24,239 nt of DNA from JAZDOH01 sp043798815 (GTDB lineage Bacteria > Patescibacteriota > Gracilibacteria > UM-FILTER-43-11): the NCBI GenBank assembly GCA_043798815.1, contig JAZDOH010000049.1:1-24239 (forward strand), written 5' to 3'. The notes under the pieces are model-generated. The model was not told the DNA's origin. It made no database searches and saw nothing but the letters and a program-made list of their open reading frames with translations. Both the position numbers and the translations under genes were made by a program. Below, one piece after another: positions 1 to 7,122 of this stretch (its first letter is position 1; each line of letters begins with the position of its first letter).

Positions 1-1
1 T

Positions 2-205
2 TACCACGCTTTTTTACCCTCCGAACTGCGTCGGTACTTTGGTGATGAGTCGTGGGACATCGAAGAATTTTATTTTACCCGAAAAGGTGAACGCGTCGGC
101 TTTTGGCGATCATTCAATTTGGTCGTGATTGCCAGAAAAAATAGTCGAGGAATTGGAAGTTCCAAATTGGAACATCCAATGAGTTTTTTGCGCTATAATG
201 ATCCC
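2..205 (+). CDS. C-terminal end of an upstream CDS, methyltransferase-like, no stop before wecG-family gene
   Basis: Frame 2 is open from the left edge and reads as plausible protein, not noise: about 40 residues rich in aromatic and charged residues, ending in RSFNLVVIARK. An amphipathic strand followed by a basic end of this kind is common at the C-terminus of class I SAM-dependent methyltransferases, but that identification is a guess from a short tail. No stop codon follows. The frame continues through 119-205 directly into the glycosyltransferase that starts at the ATG at 206. Either the two domains form one polypeptide, or the upstream stop codon has been lost and translation of the glycosyltransferase restarts internally. 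Frames 1 and 3 both hit stops (about 43 and 124) and look non-coding. Confidence 0.4.
153..199 (+). promoter_or_regulatory. Promoter/operator of the WecG/TagA-family gene: overlapping palindromes and TATAAT
   Basis: A perfect TATAAT lies at 194-199, six bases before the ATG at 206, so transcription would start at or near the start codon. Just upstream, 153-165 (TTGGAAGTTCCAA), 160-172 (TTCCAAATTGGAA) and 166-180 (ATTGGAACATCCAAT) are three interlocking inverted repeats built from the same TTGGAA half-site. The only -35-like hexamer (TTGGAA, 167-172) is 21 bases from the -10, too far for a normal sigma-70-type promoter. That fits either an activator site or a weak, factor-dependent promoter. 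Confidence 0.5.
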
Positions 206-1030
206 ATGCCAGCCAAAAAAGTTACTATCTTGGATGTCCCGTTTGATGCCGTCACGTATCGTGAAGCGCTGGAGGCGGTGGAACGGACGGTGCAAGGGGG
301 TAAAAGGGAACATTGGGTTACGGCGAATCCGGAAATGCTGGTGCAGGCGGAAACGAACCCTGATTTTTTACATTTGCTCAAAAACGCTGAAATGATTTTG
401 CCGGATGGAGCGGGTATTTTGTGGGCGGCCACGTATTTACAAAAAACTCCTCCGAACAATCGTTTTTTACGGTATTTCCATTGGCTGGGGTCACTGGCGG
501 GCATTGCCCTGATTCCTTCGCGCTATCATCGCGTGATTCCTCAGCGGGTTACCGGCATCGATTTGATGGTGCAAATCGTCGAGCAGTCCCAGCACAAAGG
601 CTGGCGGATGTTTTTATTAGGCGCTGAGCCGGGAGTGGCTCAGATTGCGGCGGAAAATTTGAAACACCGTTACTCTGAAGTCCAAATCGTTGGCACCTGT
701 GCGGGGAATCCGGCTCTGGAGGAAGAAGAGGAAATTTGCCGTCGGATCAATGAAACCGCGCCGGACATTTTATTTGTGGCGTATGGCAGTCCGGCGCAGG
801 AATTTTGGATTGCGCGCAATTTGAACAAATTCACGACTGTCAAAATGGCCATGGGAGTCGGCGGTGCTTTTGATTTTATTGCCGGTAAAATCCGCCGCGC
901 TCCACGCTGGATGCGAACATTGGGAATTGAGTGGATGTGGCGGCTTTACAAGCAGCCAAAACGCTTTAAACGGATTTGGCGAGCCGCCGTATTGTTTCCG
1001 CGCTTGGTGCTTCGGGAGCGGTTGTCTTGA
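206..1030 (+). CDS. WecG/TagA/CpsF family glycosyltransferase (GT26)
   Basis: The family transfers an N-acetyl-hexosaminuronic acid or N-acetylmannosamine residue onto an undecaprenyl-diphosphate-linked sugar at the cytoplasmic membrane, for teichoic acid, enterobacterial common antigen or capsule synthesis. The 274-aa product has the family's landmarks: TANPEM (39-44), LPDGAGI with the likely catalytic Asp67, RVTGIDLM (114-121), FLLGAEPGVA (136-145), YGSPAQEFW (193-201) and MGVGGAFDFIAGKIRRAPRW (216-235). The basic C-terminal tail (LYKQPKRFKRIWR, 247-259) that usually docks on the membrane is present. The ATG at 206 gives the family's usual N-terminus; the frame is open upstream to the window edge. 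Oddity: about 30 partly hydrophobic residues (79-111) separate the GILWAA and RVTGIDL motifs, which are normally close together. The acceptor sugar cannot be deduced. Confidence 0.93.
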   Translation: MPAKKVTILDVPFDAVTYREALEAVERTVQGGKREHWVTANPEMLVQAETNPDFLHLLKNAEMILPDGAGILWAATYLQKTPPNNRFLRYFHWLGSLAGIALIPSRYHRVIPQRVTGIDLMVQIVEQSQHKGWRMFLLGAEPGVAQIAAENLKHRYSEVQIVGTCAGNPALEEEEEICRRINETAPDILFVAYGSPAQEFWIARNLNKFTTVKMAMGVGGAFDFIAGKIRRAPRWMRTLGIEWMWRLYKQPKRFKRIWRAAVLFPRLVLRERLS

Positions 1031-1098
1031 GCACGCGTTTCTGATATCCTGAAATCAGCTTTTCGCCCTCTTCCCGCGATTTTTTAACTGTATGGAGC

Positions 1099-1737
1099 AT
1101 GACAGAAAATGACGTCTCCTTATCAGCGGTAAAGGCCGACTTTCGTTCCGAGCCGGTGCAGTTCTTTTTTCGTAAACATTGGACTTATTTTTCGAAGATC
1201 GTGATTTTGGGAATTTTAATCGGATTGTTGGTATTGATGGTTATGATTGGGCTTTATGGCCTGGTTCGCGTGTTTCCCGTTTATCCTTTGAGGGTCTTTT
1301 TTGTATTTGTCGCCCTCATTGGCAGTTTTTTGTATCTCACTTTGTTTTTTCTGGAGCTTCTCAGTTATTACTTTGAATTGACGATCGTCACGAGTCATCG
1401 GGTTATTTTGGTTCAAAAAACCATTTTTTTAAAAAATGACAGTGGCGCTATCGATCTTCCTAAAATCCAGGATCTTTCCGTGGAATCACGCGGAATTCTT
1501 CAGAATTATCTTCGATACGGCAAAATGATCATCACCATTTCCGCTTCAGTCCCGCCAGTGGTGATTGAGAACGTTCCCAACCCCCATGAAATGCTCGAAC
1601 GAGCCAACCGGGTGAAGCGGGAGCACATTCTAAAACGCCAGGAACGACGCTTAAAAACGTCATCTGAACTCGAAGAAGAGGCTTTGGAAAGCCCTTATTT
1701 GCAGGACATTCGCAGTTTGCTTAAAAGCACGCCTTGA
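1099..1737 (+). CDS. Bacterial PH-domain (bPH2, YdbS/YdbT-like) membrane protein
   Basis: The 212-aa product has a short cytoplasmic N-terminus, a conserved-looking RKHW before the first membrane segment, two hydrophobic segments (about 33-55 and 64-92), and then a soluble domain that starts with TIVTSHRVILVQ (95-106), the usual first strand of a bacterial pleckstrin-homology domain. IDLPKIQDLSVESRG followed by an LRYG and I-T-I pattern is typical of the rest of the bPH2 fold. The C-terminus is a charged helix. The following gene is a shorter relative with the same order of elements. The role of such proteins is not well defined; membrane-surface scaffolding is likely. The start at 1099 has GGAG very close to the ATG (spacing about 2 bases), so the ribosome-binding site is not ideal. 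No clear terminator separates it from the gene upstream. Confidence 0.8.
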   Translation: MTENDVSLSAVKADFRSEPVQFFFRKHWTYFSKIVILGILIGLLVLMVMIGLYGLVRVFPVYPLRVFFVFVALIGSFLYLTLFFLELLSYYFELTIVTSHRVILVQKTIFLKNDSGAIDLPKIQDLSVESRGILQNYLRYGKMIITISASVPPVVIENVPNPHEMLERANRVKREHILKRQERRLKTSSELEEEALESPYLQDIRSLLKSTP

Positions 1738-1751
1738 TTTAAGCTGAAGCC

Positions 1752-2318
1752 ATGTTTACTTTTCCTGGCCAGCGTTCGGACGAACACGTGCTGATGGTAA
1801 TCCGCAAGTTTATCATGGTCTACGTTCGGATCCTTTTGGTTTTTATTCTGACGATTGGCTTGCCCATGGGTTTGTTTCTGTGGTTTTGGGTTCACCAATA
1901 TCCTTTGGCTGAATTTCCTCATGCCGGCATGATTGTGGGAATTTTTGCCTCATGGTATTTGATTTTCGGGCTTCTTTTTACTTGTGTGGGCTGGGTTAAT
2001 GAAGCTTTTGATTTATTTATTCTCACCGACCAAAGTTTAATCGATATCACTCAAGTCACTTTATTCCGCCGTTCGGTCACGTCCACGCCGCTTGGGCGCA
2101 TTCAAGACGCAACCAGCGATGTGAATGGATTACTCCAGACCCTTTTCAATTACGGGAATATCGACATTCAAACAGCTTCCGGTGACAATCGGATTTTCAT
2201 CGATCGCATCCATAATCCTGGTGATGTTGCGCGAAGAATCATGGATGCGGTTCAGACGGTACGATCCACAGGAGTCAAACAACCGCAGGAATTACAAGAC
2301 GGTTTTCAGAATCTTTGA
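1752..2318 (+). CDS. Second bacterial PH-domain membrane protein, tandem paralogue
   Basis: The 188-aa product has two hydrophobic segments (about 20-46 and 57-81), then FDLFILTDQSLIDIT as first strand of a bPH2-type domain. The core signature TPLGRIQDATSDVNGLLQ and FNYGNIDIQTASG matches, position by position, the IDLPKIQDLSVESRGILQ and LRYGKMIITISAS region of the gene upstream, so the pair most likely arose by tandem duplication. It starts 14 bases after the first paralogue ends and is probably co-transcribed with it. Its stop codon overlaps the -35 box of the next gene. Function unknown beyond a membrane-anchored PH-like module. Confidence 0.75.
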   Translation: MFTFPGQRSDEHVLMVIRKFIMVYVRILLVFILTIGLPMGLFLWFWVHQYPLAEFPHAGMIVGIFASWYLIFGLLFTCVGWVNEAFDLFILTDQSLIDITQVTLFRRSVTSTPLGRIQDATSDVNGLLQTLFNYGNIDIQTASGDNRIFIDRIHNPGDVARRIMDAVQTVRSTGVKQPQELQDGFQNL

Positions 2319-2343
2319 TTAAATAGGCCATTTTTGGTAAGAT
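2315..2343 (+). promoter_or_regulatory. Promoter of the 635-aa gene: TTGATT-17-TAAGAT with TGn
   Basis: TTGATT (2315-2320), a 17-base spacer and TAAGAT (2338-2343) preceded by TG at 2335-2336 make a good extended -10 promoter. The -35 box overlaps the TGA stop of the PH-domain gene. The expected start is near 2350, giving a leader of about 18 bases before the ATG at 2368. Confidence 0.6.
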
Positions 2344-2367
2344 TTGTCCACTAACTCTTTATTTATC

Positions 2368-4275
2368 ATGCCACTGACTGCGGAAGACGCTTTGGAAACA
2401 CAGGAGACACGTGAAAAAGTCGATGACTTGTCCCTTAGGATAACCAGTCAAAACGAAGCGAATGCCGTGCGTGGAAAAATTGATACACTTCTCAATACTT
2501 TTGAACGCCAAAGATTGGCGAAAAAGGAAACCATCGATGAATATCACAGAGCCGCCCAAGAGGACAAAAGCTTGGAAGGTTTGCAAGGATTTTACAAATG
2601 GATTGCGGATCAATGGCAAAAATCCATGGTTGCTCTCAACGGCGTTCACGGGGAAATCAATCAGGCGGTGCGGCAGGGGATTGCCGGTGAAAATGACCGT
2701 GAGTTTTTGATGCAGGAACTCATCCTCACCGATCGACATGACTTTGTGGGAGAGGTAGAAAAAATTCGCAATGTCCTTCGGGAAAAAATGGAGCGCATGC
2801 GTCGTGATCGTCAGGAATACGACCAGTTTAAAAACCATAAATTGGTTCAGAACACCGGTTTTTTGAAAGTGGATAAGGACACCAAGTTTCCCGTGCCGGA
2901 TGAAAAAGTGTTTTTAGCTCTCACGGTTCCTCAGCGGCGGGAGCTTCTAAAAAAACTCCGCGAGGCACTGCCTGCTGCCGAACAGTATGCGGGAAAAGCG
3001 GGCAAAGAAAAAACGCCAGAGCTAGATAAAACTTACAATCGACTATTGATTGAGGCTCGGGATCAAGAAAGGATCATTGGCCGAAAAACCTTTGATAAAT
3101 TCCAAGATGGTTTCAAAAAAATTGATCGGAAAGAAAAGGAAGAATGGATTCGCGGTTTTCAGGCCGAAATGGAGCGCTACAGGACTCTATGGAAGCAAAT
3201 TCGAGGAACGCTTAAAGATGAACCATTGCAACACATGGAACATCAGAGGAATGCCATGGGGTACACCCAGCTTTTCACTGAATTCGGTCGGGTGAAAGGA
3301 GTCGAGTCTGCGCGGGTTGTAGGGAATTATGACCAAAAACTTGATCAGCTTCGTGCTCAAAAAATCATCAGCTTGCACACGAGCAACGCACTCAAAAAAG
3401 ACATTCGTTCCAAGGATTTAAAAGAACAGTATCGTTATCAGCAGGAATTGGAAGGCCAAATGACGCGCTATCGCCAACTCCGGGCTGGCATTGATCAACT
3501 GAAAGACAAAAATGTTCGGGAAGAATTGGATGAACTTTATGAAAGTCCGGAGCATGGCTACACACAAATTTCAGCTCGTTACCAGCAGCTTTCGAGCCAA
3601 AAAGATCAACCTGGAGGCCGTACTTTTGAATCCAAAATGCAAAAGCTCTCAAACATCCGCCGTGATCGGGTGCGCAAAAATGTGATCTGGAGCGAAAAGC
3701 TTTTGGATACGAGAGAAAAGAAAGAAAAAATGGTTCGGCGATTGGATCAGGTGGTTCGAATGCAAGAAACACAATCCTACGACCAATCCAGTTACGCGGG
3801 CAATGTGCGGGAACTCCGGCACGAACGGGAAATGAAGCGCGCGAAACCTTCGACGGATTCAGCAGCCCCCGAAAAATCATCCTTATTCCAACGGCTGTTT
3901 GGCAGAAAACAAGAGCAAAGGCAAGAACAAGAGTCCGCAGAAAGTAGCGCCTCCAATGAATCCCAATCCGTCGCTTCACAGCGGGCTCAAAACCGGCAAC
4001 TCCAGCAAGAATCATCCGAAGGCGTGCAAACAATCACTCAGGCAAATGACGCCTTCAGTATGACTCGCGTCAACGTTGGGCCAACTGAAAAAAAAGTCGT
4101 CCAATTCCGCATCGGCGACAGGCAGGCAATGGAAATATTTTTGCAAGAAGACCTCCAACTCGAAGGGCGCGACCAAATTCATCTCATGGCCAAAGAAGGG
4201 GAAGTCGATCGAATGAAACTGGAAGAAATTCGATTTTATCGGGATCACCTGAGGGATCAGTTGAGGGTTGCTTAA
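2368..4275 (+). CDS. Orphan highly charged, helical/coiled-coil protein, 635 aa
   Basis: Not recognised. The product has no signal peptide or membrane segment and is dominated by Glu, Lys, Arg and Gln in long helical stretches with heptad-like spacing over about residues 1-500 (for example around REKMERMRRDRQEYDQF). A low-complexity Gln/Ser/Glu linker follows (about 520-560), then a more globular C-terminal segment with KKVVQFRIGDRQAMEIFL and a helical end. A TTG at 2344 would add eight residues, but it lies directly behind the -10 box; the ATG at 2368 fits the promoter at 2315-2343. It is the only gene of its transcription unit and ends in a 4-base overlap with the convergent gene. A structural or scaffold role in the cytoplasm is a guess. 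Confidence 0.8.
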   Translation: MPLTAEDALETQETREKVDDLSLRITSQNEANAVRGKIDTLLNTFERQRLAKKETIDEYHRAAQEDKSLEGLQGFYKWIADQWQKSMVALNGVHGEINQAVRQGIAGENDREFLMQELILTDRHDFVGEVEKIRNVLREKMERMRRDRQEYDQFKNHKLVQNTGFLKVDKDTKFPVPDEKVFLALTVPQRRELLKKLREALPAAEQYAGKAGKEKTPELDKTYNRLLIEARDQERIIGRKTFDKFQDGFKKIDRKEKEEWIRGFQAEMERYRTLWKQIRGTLKDEPLQHMEHQRNAMGYTQLFTEFGRVKGVESARVVGNYDQKLDQLRAQKIISLHTSNALKKDIRSKDLKEQYRYQQELEGQMTRYRQLRAGIDQLKDKNVREELDELYESPEHGYTQISARYQQLSSQKDQPGGRTFESKMQKLSNIRRDRVRKNVIWSEKLLDTREKKEKMVRRLDQVVRMQETQSYDQSSYAGNVRELRHEREMKRAKPSTDSAAPEKSSLFQRLFGRKQEQRQEQESAESSASNESQSVASQRAQNRQLQQESSEGVQTITQANDAFSMTRVNVGPTEKKVVQFRIGDRQAMEIFLQEDLQLEGRDQIHLMAKEGEVDRMKLEEIRFYRDHLRDQLRVA

Positions 4276-4997
4276 ATTTCTACCCACATGGGCAAGTGGT
4301 CGGAAAGTTCGGAGCGCACAACGCCGGCTTTTTTCACCTCAATCCCATTGGAGATCAAAAACAAATCGATGGGTCTTTTGGGTCTAAAACTTGGAAAACT
4401 GGGCTCGTGTTTCACCAGTTGAAGCTGGTTTCGTTCCATGAATTCCCTGACTTCCGACAATCCTTTAAAAATATTGAAGTCTCCGCACACCACATACGGT
4501 CGCGGACAAGCCCGTAAAATAGAGCCGATTTCTTTGAGCTGTTTGGCGCGGGAACGCTTGCTCAACAGGCTTAAATGCAACACGAATACGCTTTTATCTC
4601 CTACCACGCATTCTCCCACTAGCCGTTTCATGCCGGTTTTAATATAATGAGCTTCAAAAGCACTTCTCGTGCCGCTCATCATTCCTGCATGTTGTTTGCG
4701 GAAAACCGGTAAGCGTGTCCACAGTGAACGCGGATTGTAACTAGAAAAAGTCTTATAAAACGGCAATCCCAAAGCTTTCACCATTTCATTCACCTGCGAG
4801 TGAAATCGATTGCGAAAAGAACCAATGTCCGTCTCCAACAAGCAAACAATATCCGCCCGTTCGCGCCGGAGCATGTGAATGATTTTTTTAAGCACTTTTT
4901 TAGAAAACCACAAATACCGCCAACCTTTTAGAAAATACTGTCTCCATGATCCATTCAGCCCCGTACCGCATCCGATGTTGTACAGGAGGATTTTCAC
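4272..4997 (-). CDS. Endonuclease/exonuclease/phosphatase (EEP) family hydrolase
   Basis: The family contains Mg2+-dependent phosphoesterases such as DNase I, exonuclease III and sphingomyelinase. The 241-aa product has all the usual metal and catalytic residues: Asn7 (LLYNIG), Glu55 (LLETD), His141 (VLHLSLLSKRSRAKQL), Asp173 and Asn175 (VCGDFNIF), Asp211 (PIDLFLIS) and the closing Asp233-His234 (SDHLP). Length is normal for a stand-alone EEP domain. There is no obvious signal peptide, though residues 18-34 are aromatic-rich. The substrate (nucleic acid, lipid or sugar phosphate) cannot be told; the general pattern is closer to EEP membrane-lipid or unknown-substrate enzymes than to ExoIII. 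Start is GTG at 4997, nine bases after a TACAAT box. The 3' end overlaps the convergent 635-aa gene by four bases. Confidence 0.87.
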   Translation of the reverse strand: MKILLYNIGCGTGLNGSWRQYFLKGWRYLWFSKKVLKKIIHMLRRERADIVCLLETDIGSFRNRFHSQVNEMVKALGLPFYKTFSSYNPRSLWTRLPVFRKQHAGMMSGTRSAFEAHYIKTGMKRLVGECVVGDKSVFVLHLSLLSKRSRAKQLKEIGSILRACPRPYVVCGDFNIFKGLSEVREFMERNQLQLVKHEPSFPSFRPKRPIDLFLISNGIEVKKAGVVRSELSDHLPMWVEI

Positions 4998-5006
4998 AGG
5001 TCTTGA

Positions 5007-5035
5007 ATTGTAGTGAATTTATTCGCGTCGTGCAA
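5007..5035 (-). promoter_or_regulatory. Promoter of the EEP gene: TTGCAC-17-TACAAT
   Basis: On the minus strand TTGCAC (5035-5030), a 17-base spacer and TACAAT (5012-5007) precede the GTG start at 4997 by only nine bases, so the mRNA would begin within one or two bases of the start codon. The promoter lies over the 3' end of the upstream 207-aa gene. Confidence 0.6.
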
Positions 5036-5642
5036 CCGCCGTTCCTGATTCCGAATCAATTGTCCAGTTTTGCAGGTGTGGGGAATGTTTAACGGCGTTA
5101 GCGATCATTTGTCCAATTCTAGCAGCCTCTTTGCTCGTATCGTCCGGATCATTCATGGTGAGCTGTTTTAAATAAGCCTCTACAAAAGGAGCATCAGGAT
5201 CGTTTTCGGGTCCTTTGGTCGTTAAATTTATCCCCCGAGTTTCTAGTCCACAAGCTCGTATCATTAATTTTTTATCTGCTTTAACTAATTTTCCAGCTTC
5301 CATGGCAGCTTCTCCTAAAATGCTGTTTGCTGTCGCCAGATCATTTCGTTCCAATGCTTTAAAAAATGCATCTTGAAATCCTCTCATTCGCCTGGTCACT
5401 GACATTGAATCAAAAAAATCTTTCGAATCAGGAGCTCGAAGGGCTGTTTGGTTTTTCGCTAAAAGTTCATCCGCAGCACTTCTTGTTTCATCAGTAGGTT
5501 TATCCACATCGGGTCTGGGGGTCTTTGGATGCTCCTGTTTTTTGCCCTTCACACCCTCTTGCTTTGTAGGTTCCGCTTCTTCAAAAACCAAGCGATTGGT
5601 TTTGAGTAAAGAATTAAATGAGTAATTATGTTTTAGGTTCAT
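5019..5642 (-). CDS. Orphan hypothetical protein, 207 aa
   Basis: Not recognised. The N-terminal 60 residues are Lys/Glu/Pro-rich and probably disordered (around EEAEPTKQEGVKGKKQEHP). The rest (about 70-207) looks like a helical domain, with a segment such as FQDAFFKALERNDLATANSI and a C-terminal helix (EAARIGQMIANAVKHS). No membrane segment or signal peptide. It follows the 115-aa coiled-coil gene by 25 bases and probably shares its promoter; the intervening bases are an A/T-rich near-palindrome. An EEP hydrolase gene follows 21 bases downstream, although that gene also has its own promoter. Confidence 0.72.
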   Translation of the reverse strand: MNLKHNYSFNSLLKTNRLVFEEAEPTKQEGVKGKKQEHPKTPRPDVDKPTDETRSAADELLAKNQTALRAPDSKDFFDSMSVTRRMRGFQDAFFKALERNDLATANSILGEAAMEAGKLVKADKKLMIRACGLETRGINLTTKGPENDPDAPFVEAYLKQLTMNDPDDTSKEAARIGQMIANAVKHSPHLQNWTIDSESGTAVARRE

Positions 5643-5667
5643 GAGCGTAAAAATTAATTTTTATTTT

Positions 5668-6015
5668 TTAAACTTGAGCTAATTCCCGTTCCAGGCTCAC
5701 GGTTCCGGTTTCGAGTTTGGCCTGGATTTCTTCGAGTTTTTTGCGGGCGTCCTGGCCGGAACGGTGGAGAGCCGCTTTGAGTTCGGAAAGGGATTTGTCG
5801 AGCTCTACTTTTTCTTCAGCGACTACTTTTTGATGGCCTTCCGTGTCGCTTTCCGGCAGAGCGTCTAATTTTTGATGAGCTTTGATCCGAATTTCCTCGC
5901 AACGCCGGTCGAAGGCGTCATGCACCTTTTCCAGATAAACTTTGTGCGCCTCTACGGTTTCGTCGTACAGGCGATTCAATTCCAATGGGTCTTCGGGAAG
6001 AAGTTGAGTTGTCAT
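5668..6015 (-). CDS. Orphan small coiled-coil protein, 115 aa
   Basis: Not recognised. An acidic protein almost entirely of helix-forming residues with heptad-like spacing (EAHKVYLEKVHDAFDRRCEE and KLEEIQAKLETGTVSLEREL), without membrane segments. It has a near-consensus promoter (6024-6052) and starts eight bases after the -10 box, so it should be well expressed from a leaderless mRNA. It is divergent from the ribosomal protein gene rpmA, and the two promoters share a base. First gene of a probable two-gene unit with the 207-aa orphan. Confidence 0.75.
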   Translation of the reverse strand: MTTQLLPEDPLELNRLYDETVEAHKVYLEKVHDAFDRRCEEIRIKAHQKLDALPESDTEGHQKVVAEEKVELDKSLSELKAALHRSGQDARKKLEEIQAKLETGTVSLERELAQV

Positions 6016-6023
6016 ATCAAATT

Positions 6024-6052
6024 ATTATAGCATAATTGGATTTGACTTGCAA
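6024..6052 (-). promoter_or_regulatory. Promoter of the 115-aa gene: TTGCAA-17-TATAAT with TGn
   Basis: Minus strand: TTGCAA (6052-6047), 17-base spacer, TATAAT (6029-6024) preceded by TGC, an extended -10. The start codon at 6015 is eight bases after the -10. The -35 box shares base 6047 with that of the divergent rpmA promoter. Confidence 0.75.
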
Positions 6053-6070
6053 TCCGAAAGGGGCTAAAAT
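6042..6070 (+). promoter_or_regulatory. rpmA promoter: TTGACT-17-TAAAAT
   Basis: TTGACT (6042-6047), 17-base spacer and TAAAAT (6065-6070). The start would be near 6077, leaving a leader of about 15 bases that carries AGGAA (6084-6088), one of the few recognisable ribosome-binding sites in the window. Confidence 0.72.
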
Positions 6071-6091
6071 CCATCCGCTAACTAGGAAATT

Positions 6092-6364
6092 ATGTCTCAT
6101 AAAAAAGCCGGTGGCTCCACTAAAAACGGTCGGGATTCACAGAGTAAACGCTTGGGCGTTAAGCTGTTTGCTGGCCAACCAGTTCGCTCAGGAGGTGTTT
6201 TGGTCCGCCAGAAAGGCAGCACCTTTTTTGCAGGAAAGAACGTGGGAATGGGGAGAGACTTCACTTTATTCGCGCTGAAGGACGGCGTGGTGCAATTTAC
6301 GGAAAAGCGGCGTGAAAAATACGATGGACGAACCTATCGCGATAAACTTGTTCATGTCGTTTAG
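6092..6364 (+). CDS. rpmA: 50S ribosomal protein L27
   Basis: L27 sits next to the peptidyl transferase centre of the large subunit; its flexible N-terminus reaches the tRNA acceptor ends. The 90-aa product shows the family pattern from the first residues: MSHKKAGGSTKNGRDSQSKR, LGVK, AGQPVRSGGVLVRQKG and TFFAGKNVGMGRDFTLFAL. Length is normal. There is no cleavable N-terminal extension of the type found in Firmicutes, so the mature N-terminus is SHKKAGGS. The usual partner rplU (L21) is not adjacent; the gene is alone with its own promoter, divergent from an orphan coiled-coil gene. A ribosome-binding site (AGGAA) precedes the ATG. Confidence 0.98.
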   Translation: MSHKKAGGSTKNGRDSQSKRLGVKLFAGQPVRSGGVLVRQKGSTFFAGKNVGMGRDFTLFALKDGVVQFTEKRREKYDGRTYRDKLVHVV

Positions 6365-6388
6365 TCGGTTCGACAAGAAACATGAAAC

Positions 6389-6413
6389 CCTGTACCATGA
6401 ATGCAGGTTTTTT
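6389..6413 (+). terminator. Possible weak intrinsic terminator after rpmA
   Basis: CCTG (6389-6392) pairs with CAGG (6404-6407), extendable by a T-G pair, with an 11-base interval and six T residues directly after. The stem is short and AT-flanked, so it may only attenuate transcription into the next gene, which starts at 6421. Confidence 0.4.
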
Positions 6414-6420
6414 ATTTTAA

Positions 6421-7122
6421 ATGTTTATGTCCGAAGGAGGAGATTTTGAACTTTTTAATGCACCGGCGGCACGCGAAGCGGATGAAAAAAGCGATGAGCA
6501 GATTCGCGAGGAAATGAAACGGATGCAACAAGCGCTCGCGCAGCTTCGAAAAGAGGAAAGCCAATTCAAGGCGAACGACCAAAGCCTGGCGGCCGTGATC
6601 GTACAATTTTTGAGCCAGGCCGGGAATACGGATTTGTTTTTGCTCATTTCCAGAGCGGTGGCGCAAGACATTCCTTCGGAGCTCATTTTGGCGATCATCG
6701 CGCTGATTGACGAACGTTCAACGGAAGAGGTTTTTGGTCTGTTGCGCGGAGGAAAAGAGGAGCTGAACGCGGCTTTGACGGTACGGGAGCCTGCTCATTT
6801 TGGGGCTTTGGCGCCTGAACACAAAAAAGCCATTGATCAGTGGACCGGAAACATCTATCACGTTTGTTTGAGGCGTCCAAAACGGGTGCTTGAAAGCATT
6901 GTTATGAACTTCCGTTCCGCTCAATACGATCCGGAGATGATTCGCGAGCTTTCGCCGGTGCCCGTGCAACTCTCAGCGTTTGTGCTTCGCAAATACCTCG
7001 AAAAACAAGGCATCGCTTCCGAGTTTCAGGAATTGCGTGACTTTACCCAAGCGGTGTTTTTACAGATCGTTCAAAATCTGGAACGTTTGATCCATGGGCA
7101 AAAACAATTGGAAGGCCGTTAG
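6421..7122 (+). CDS. Orphan hypothetical helical protein, 233 aa
   Basis: Not recognised. A soluble protein: an acidic start, a coiled-coil-like segment (EEMKRMQQALAQLRKEESQF, about residues 30-49), then a helical domain with well-defined hydrophobic patches (AAVIVQFLSQ, DLFLLISRAV, SELILAIIALID) and a C-terminal helix bundle (QAVFLQIVQNLERLIHG). No cysteine cluster or nucleotide-binding motif is evident. It begins 56 bases after rpmA, at ATG 6421 or the in-frame ATG 6427; GGAGG lies inside the coding sequence rather than before it. It may depend on read-through from rpmA. Its stop codon overlaps that of the convergent STAS gene by four bases. Confidence 0.78.
   Translation: MFMSEGGDFELFNAPAAREADEKSDEQIREEMKRMQQALAQLRKEESQFKANDQSLAAVIVQFLSQAGNTDLFLLISRAVAQDIPSELILAIIALIDERSTEEVFGLLRGGKEELNAALTVREPAHFGALAPEHKKAIDQWTGNIYHVCLRRPKRVLESIVMNFRSAQYDPEMIRELSPVPVQLSAFVLRKYLEKQGIASEFQELRDFTQAVFLQIVQNLERLIHGQKQLEGR

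Noticed and set aside
1031..1080. Terminator after the WecG/TagA-family gene (CTGAT/ATCAG stem followed by CTTTT)
   Set aside because: The stem is five pairs, mostly A-T, with a short T run; too weak to call.
3392..4033. 213-codon open frame on the minus strand inside the 635-aa gene
   Set aside because: It is a shadow of a long coding frame on the other strand; composition is Arg/Phe/Leu-rich without any domain pattern, and no promoter or ribosome-binding site precedes it.
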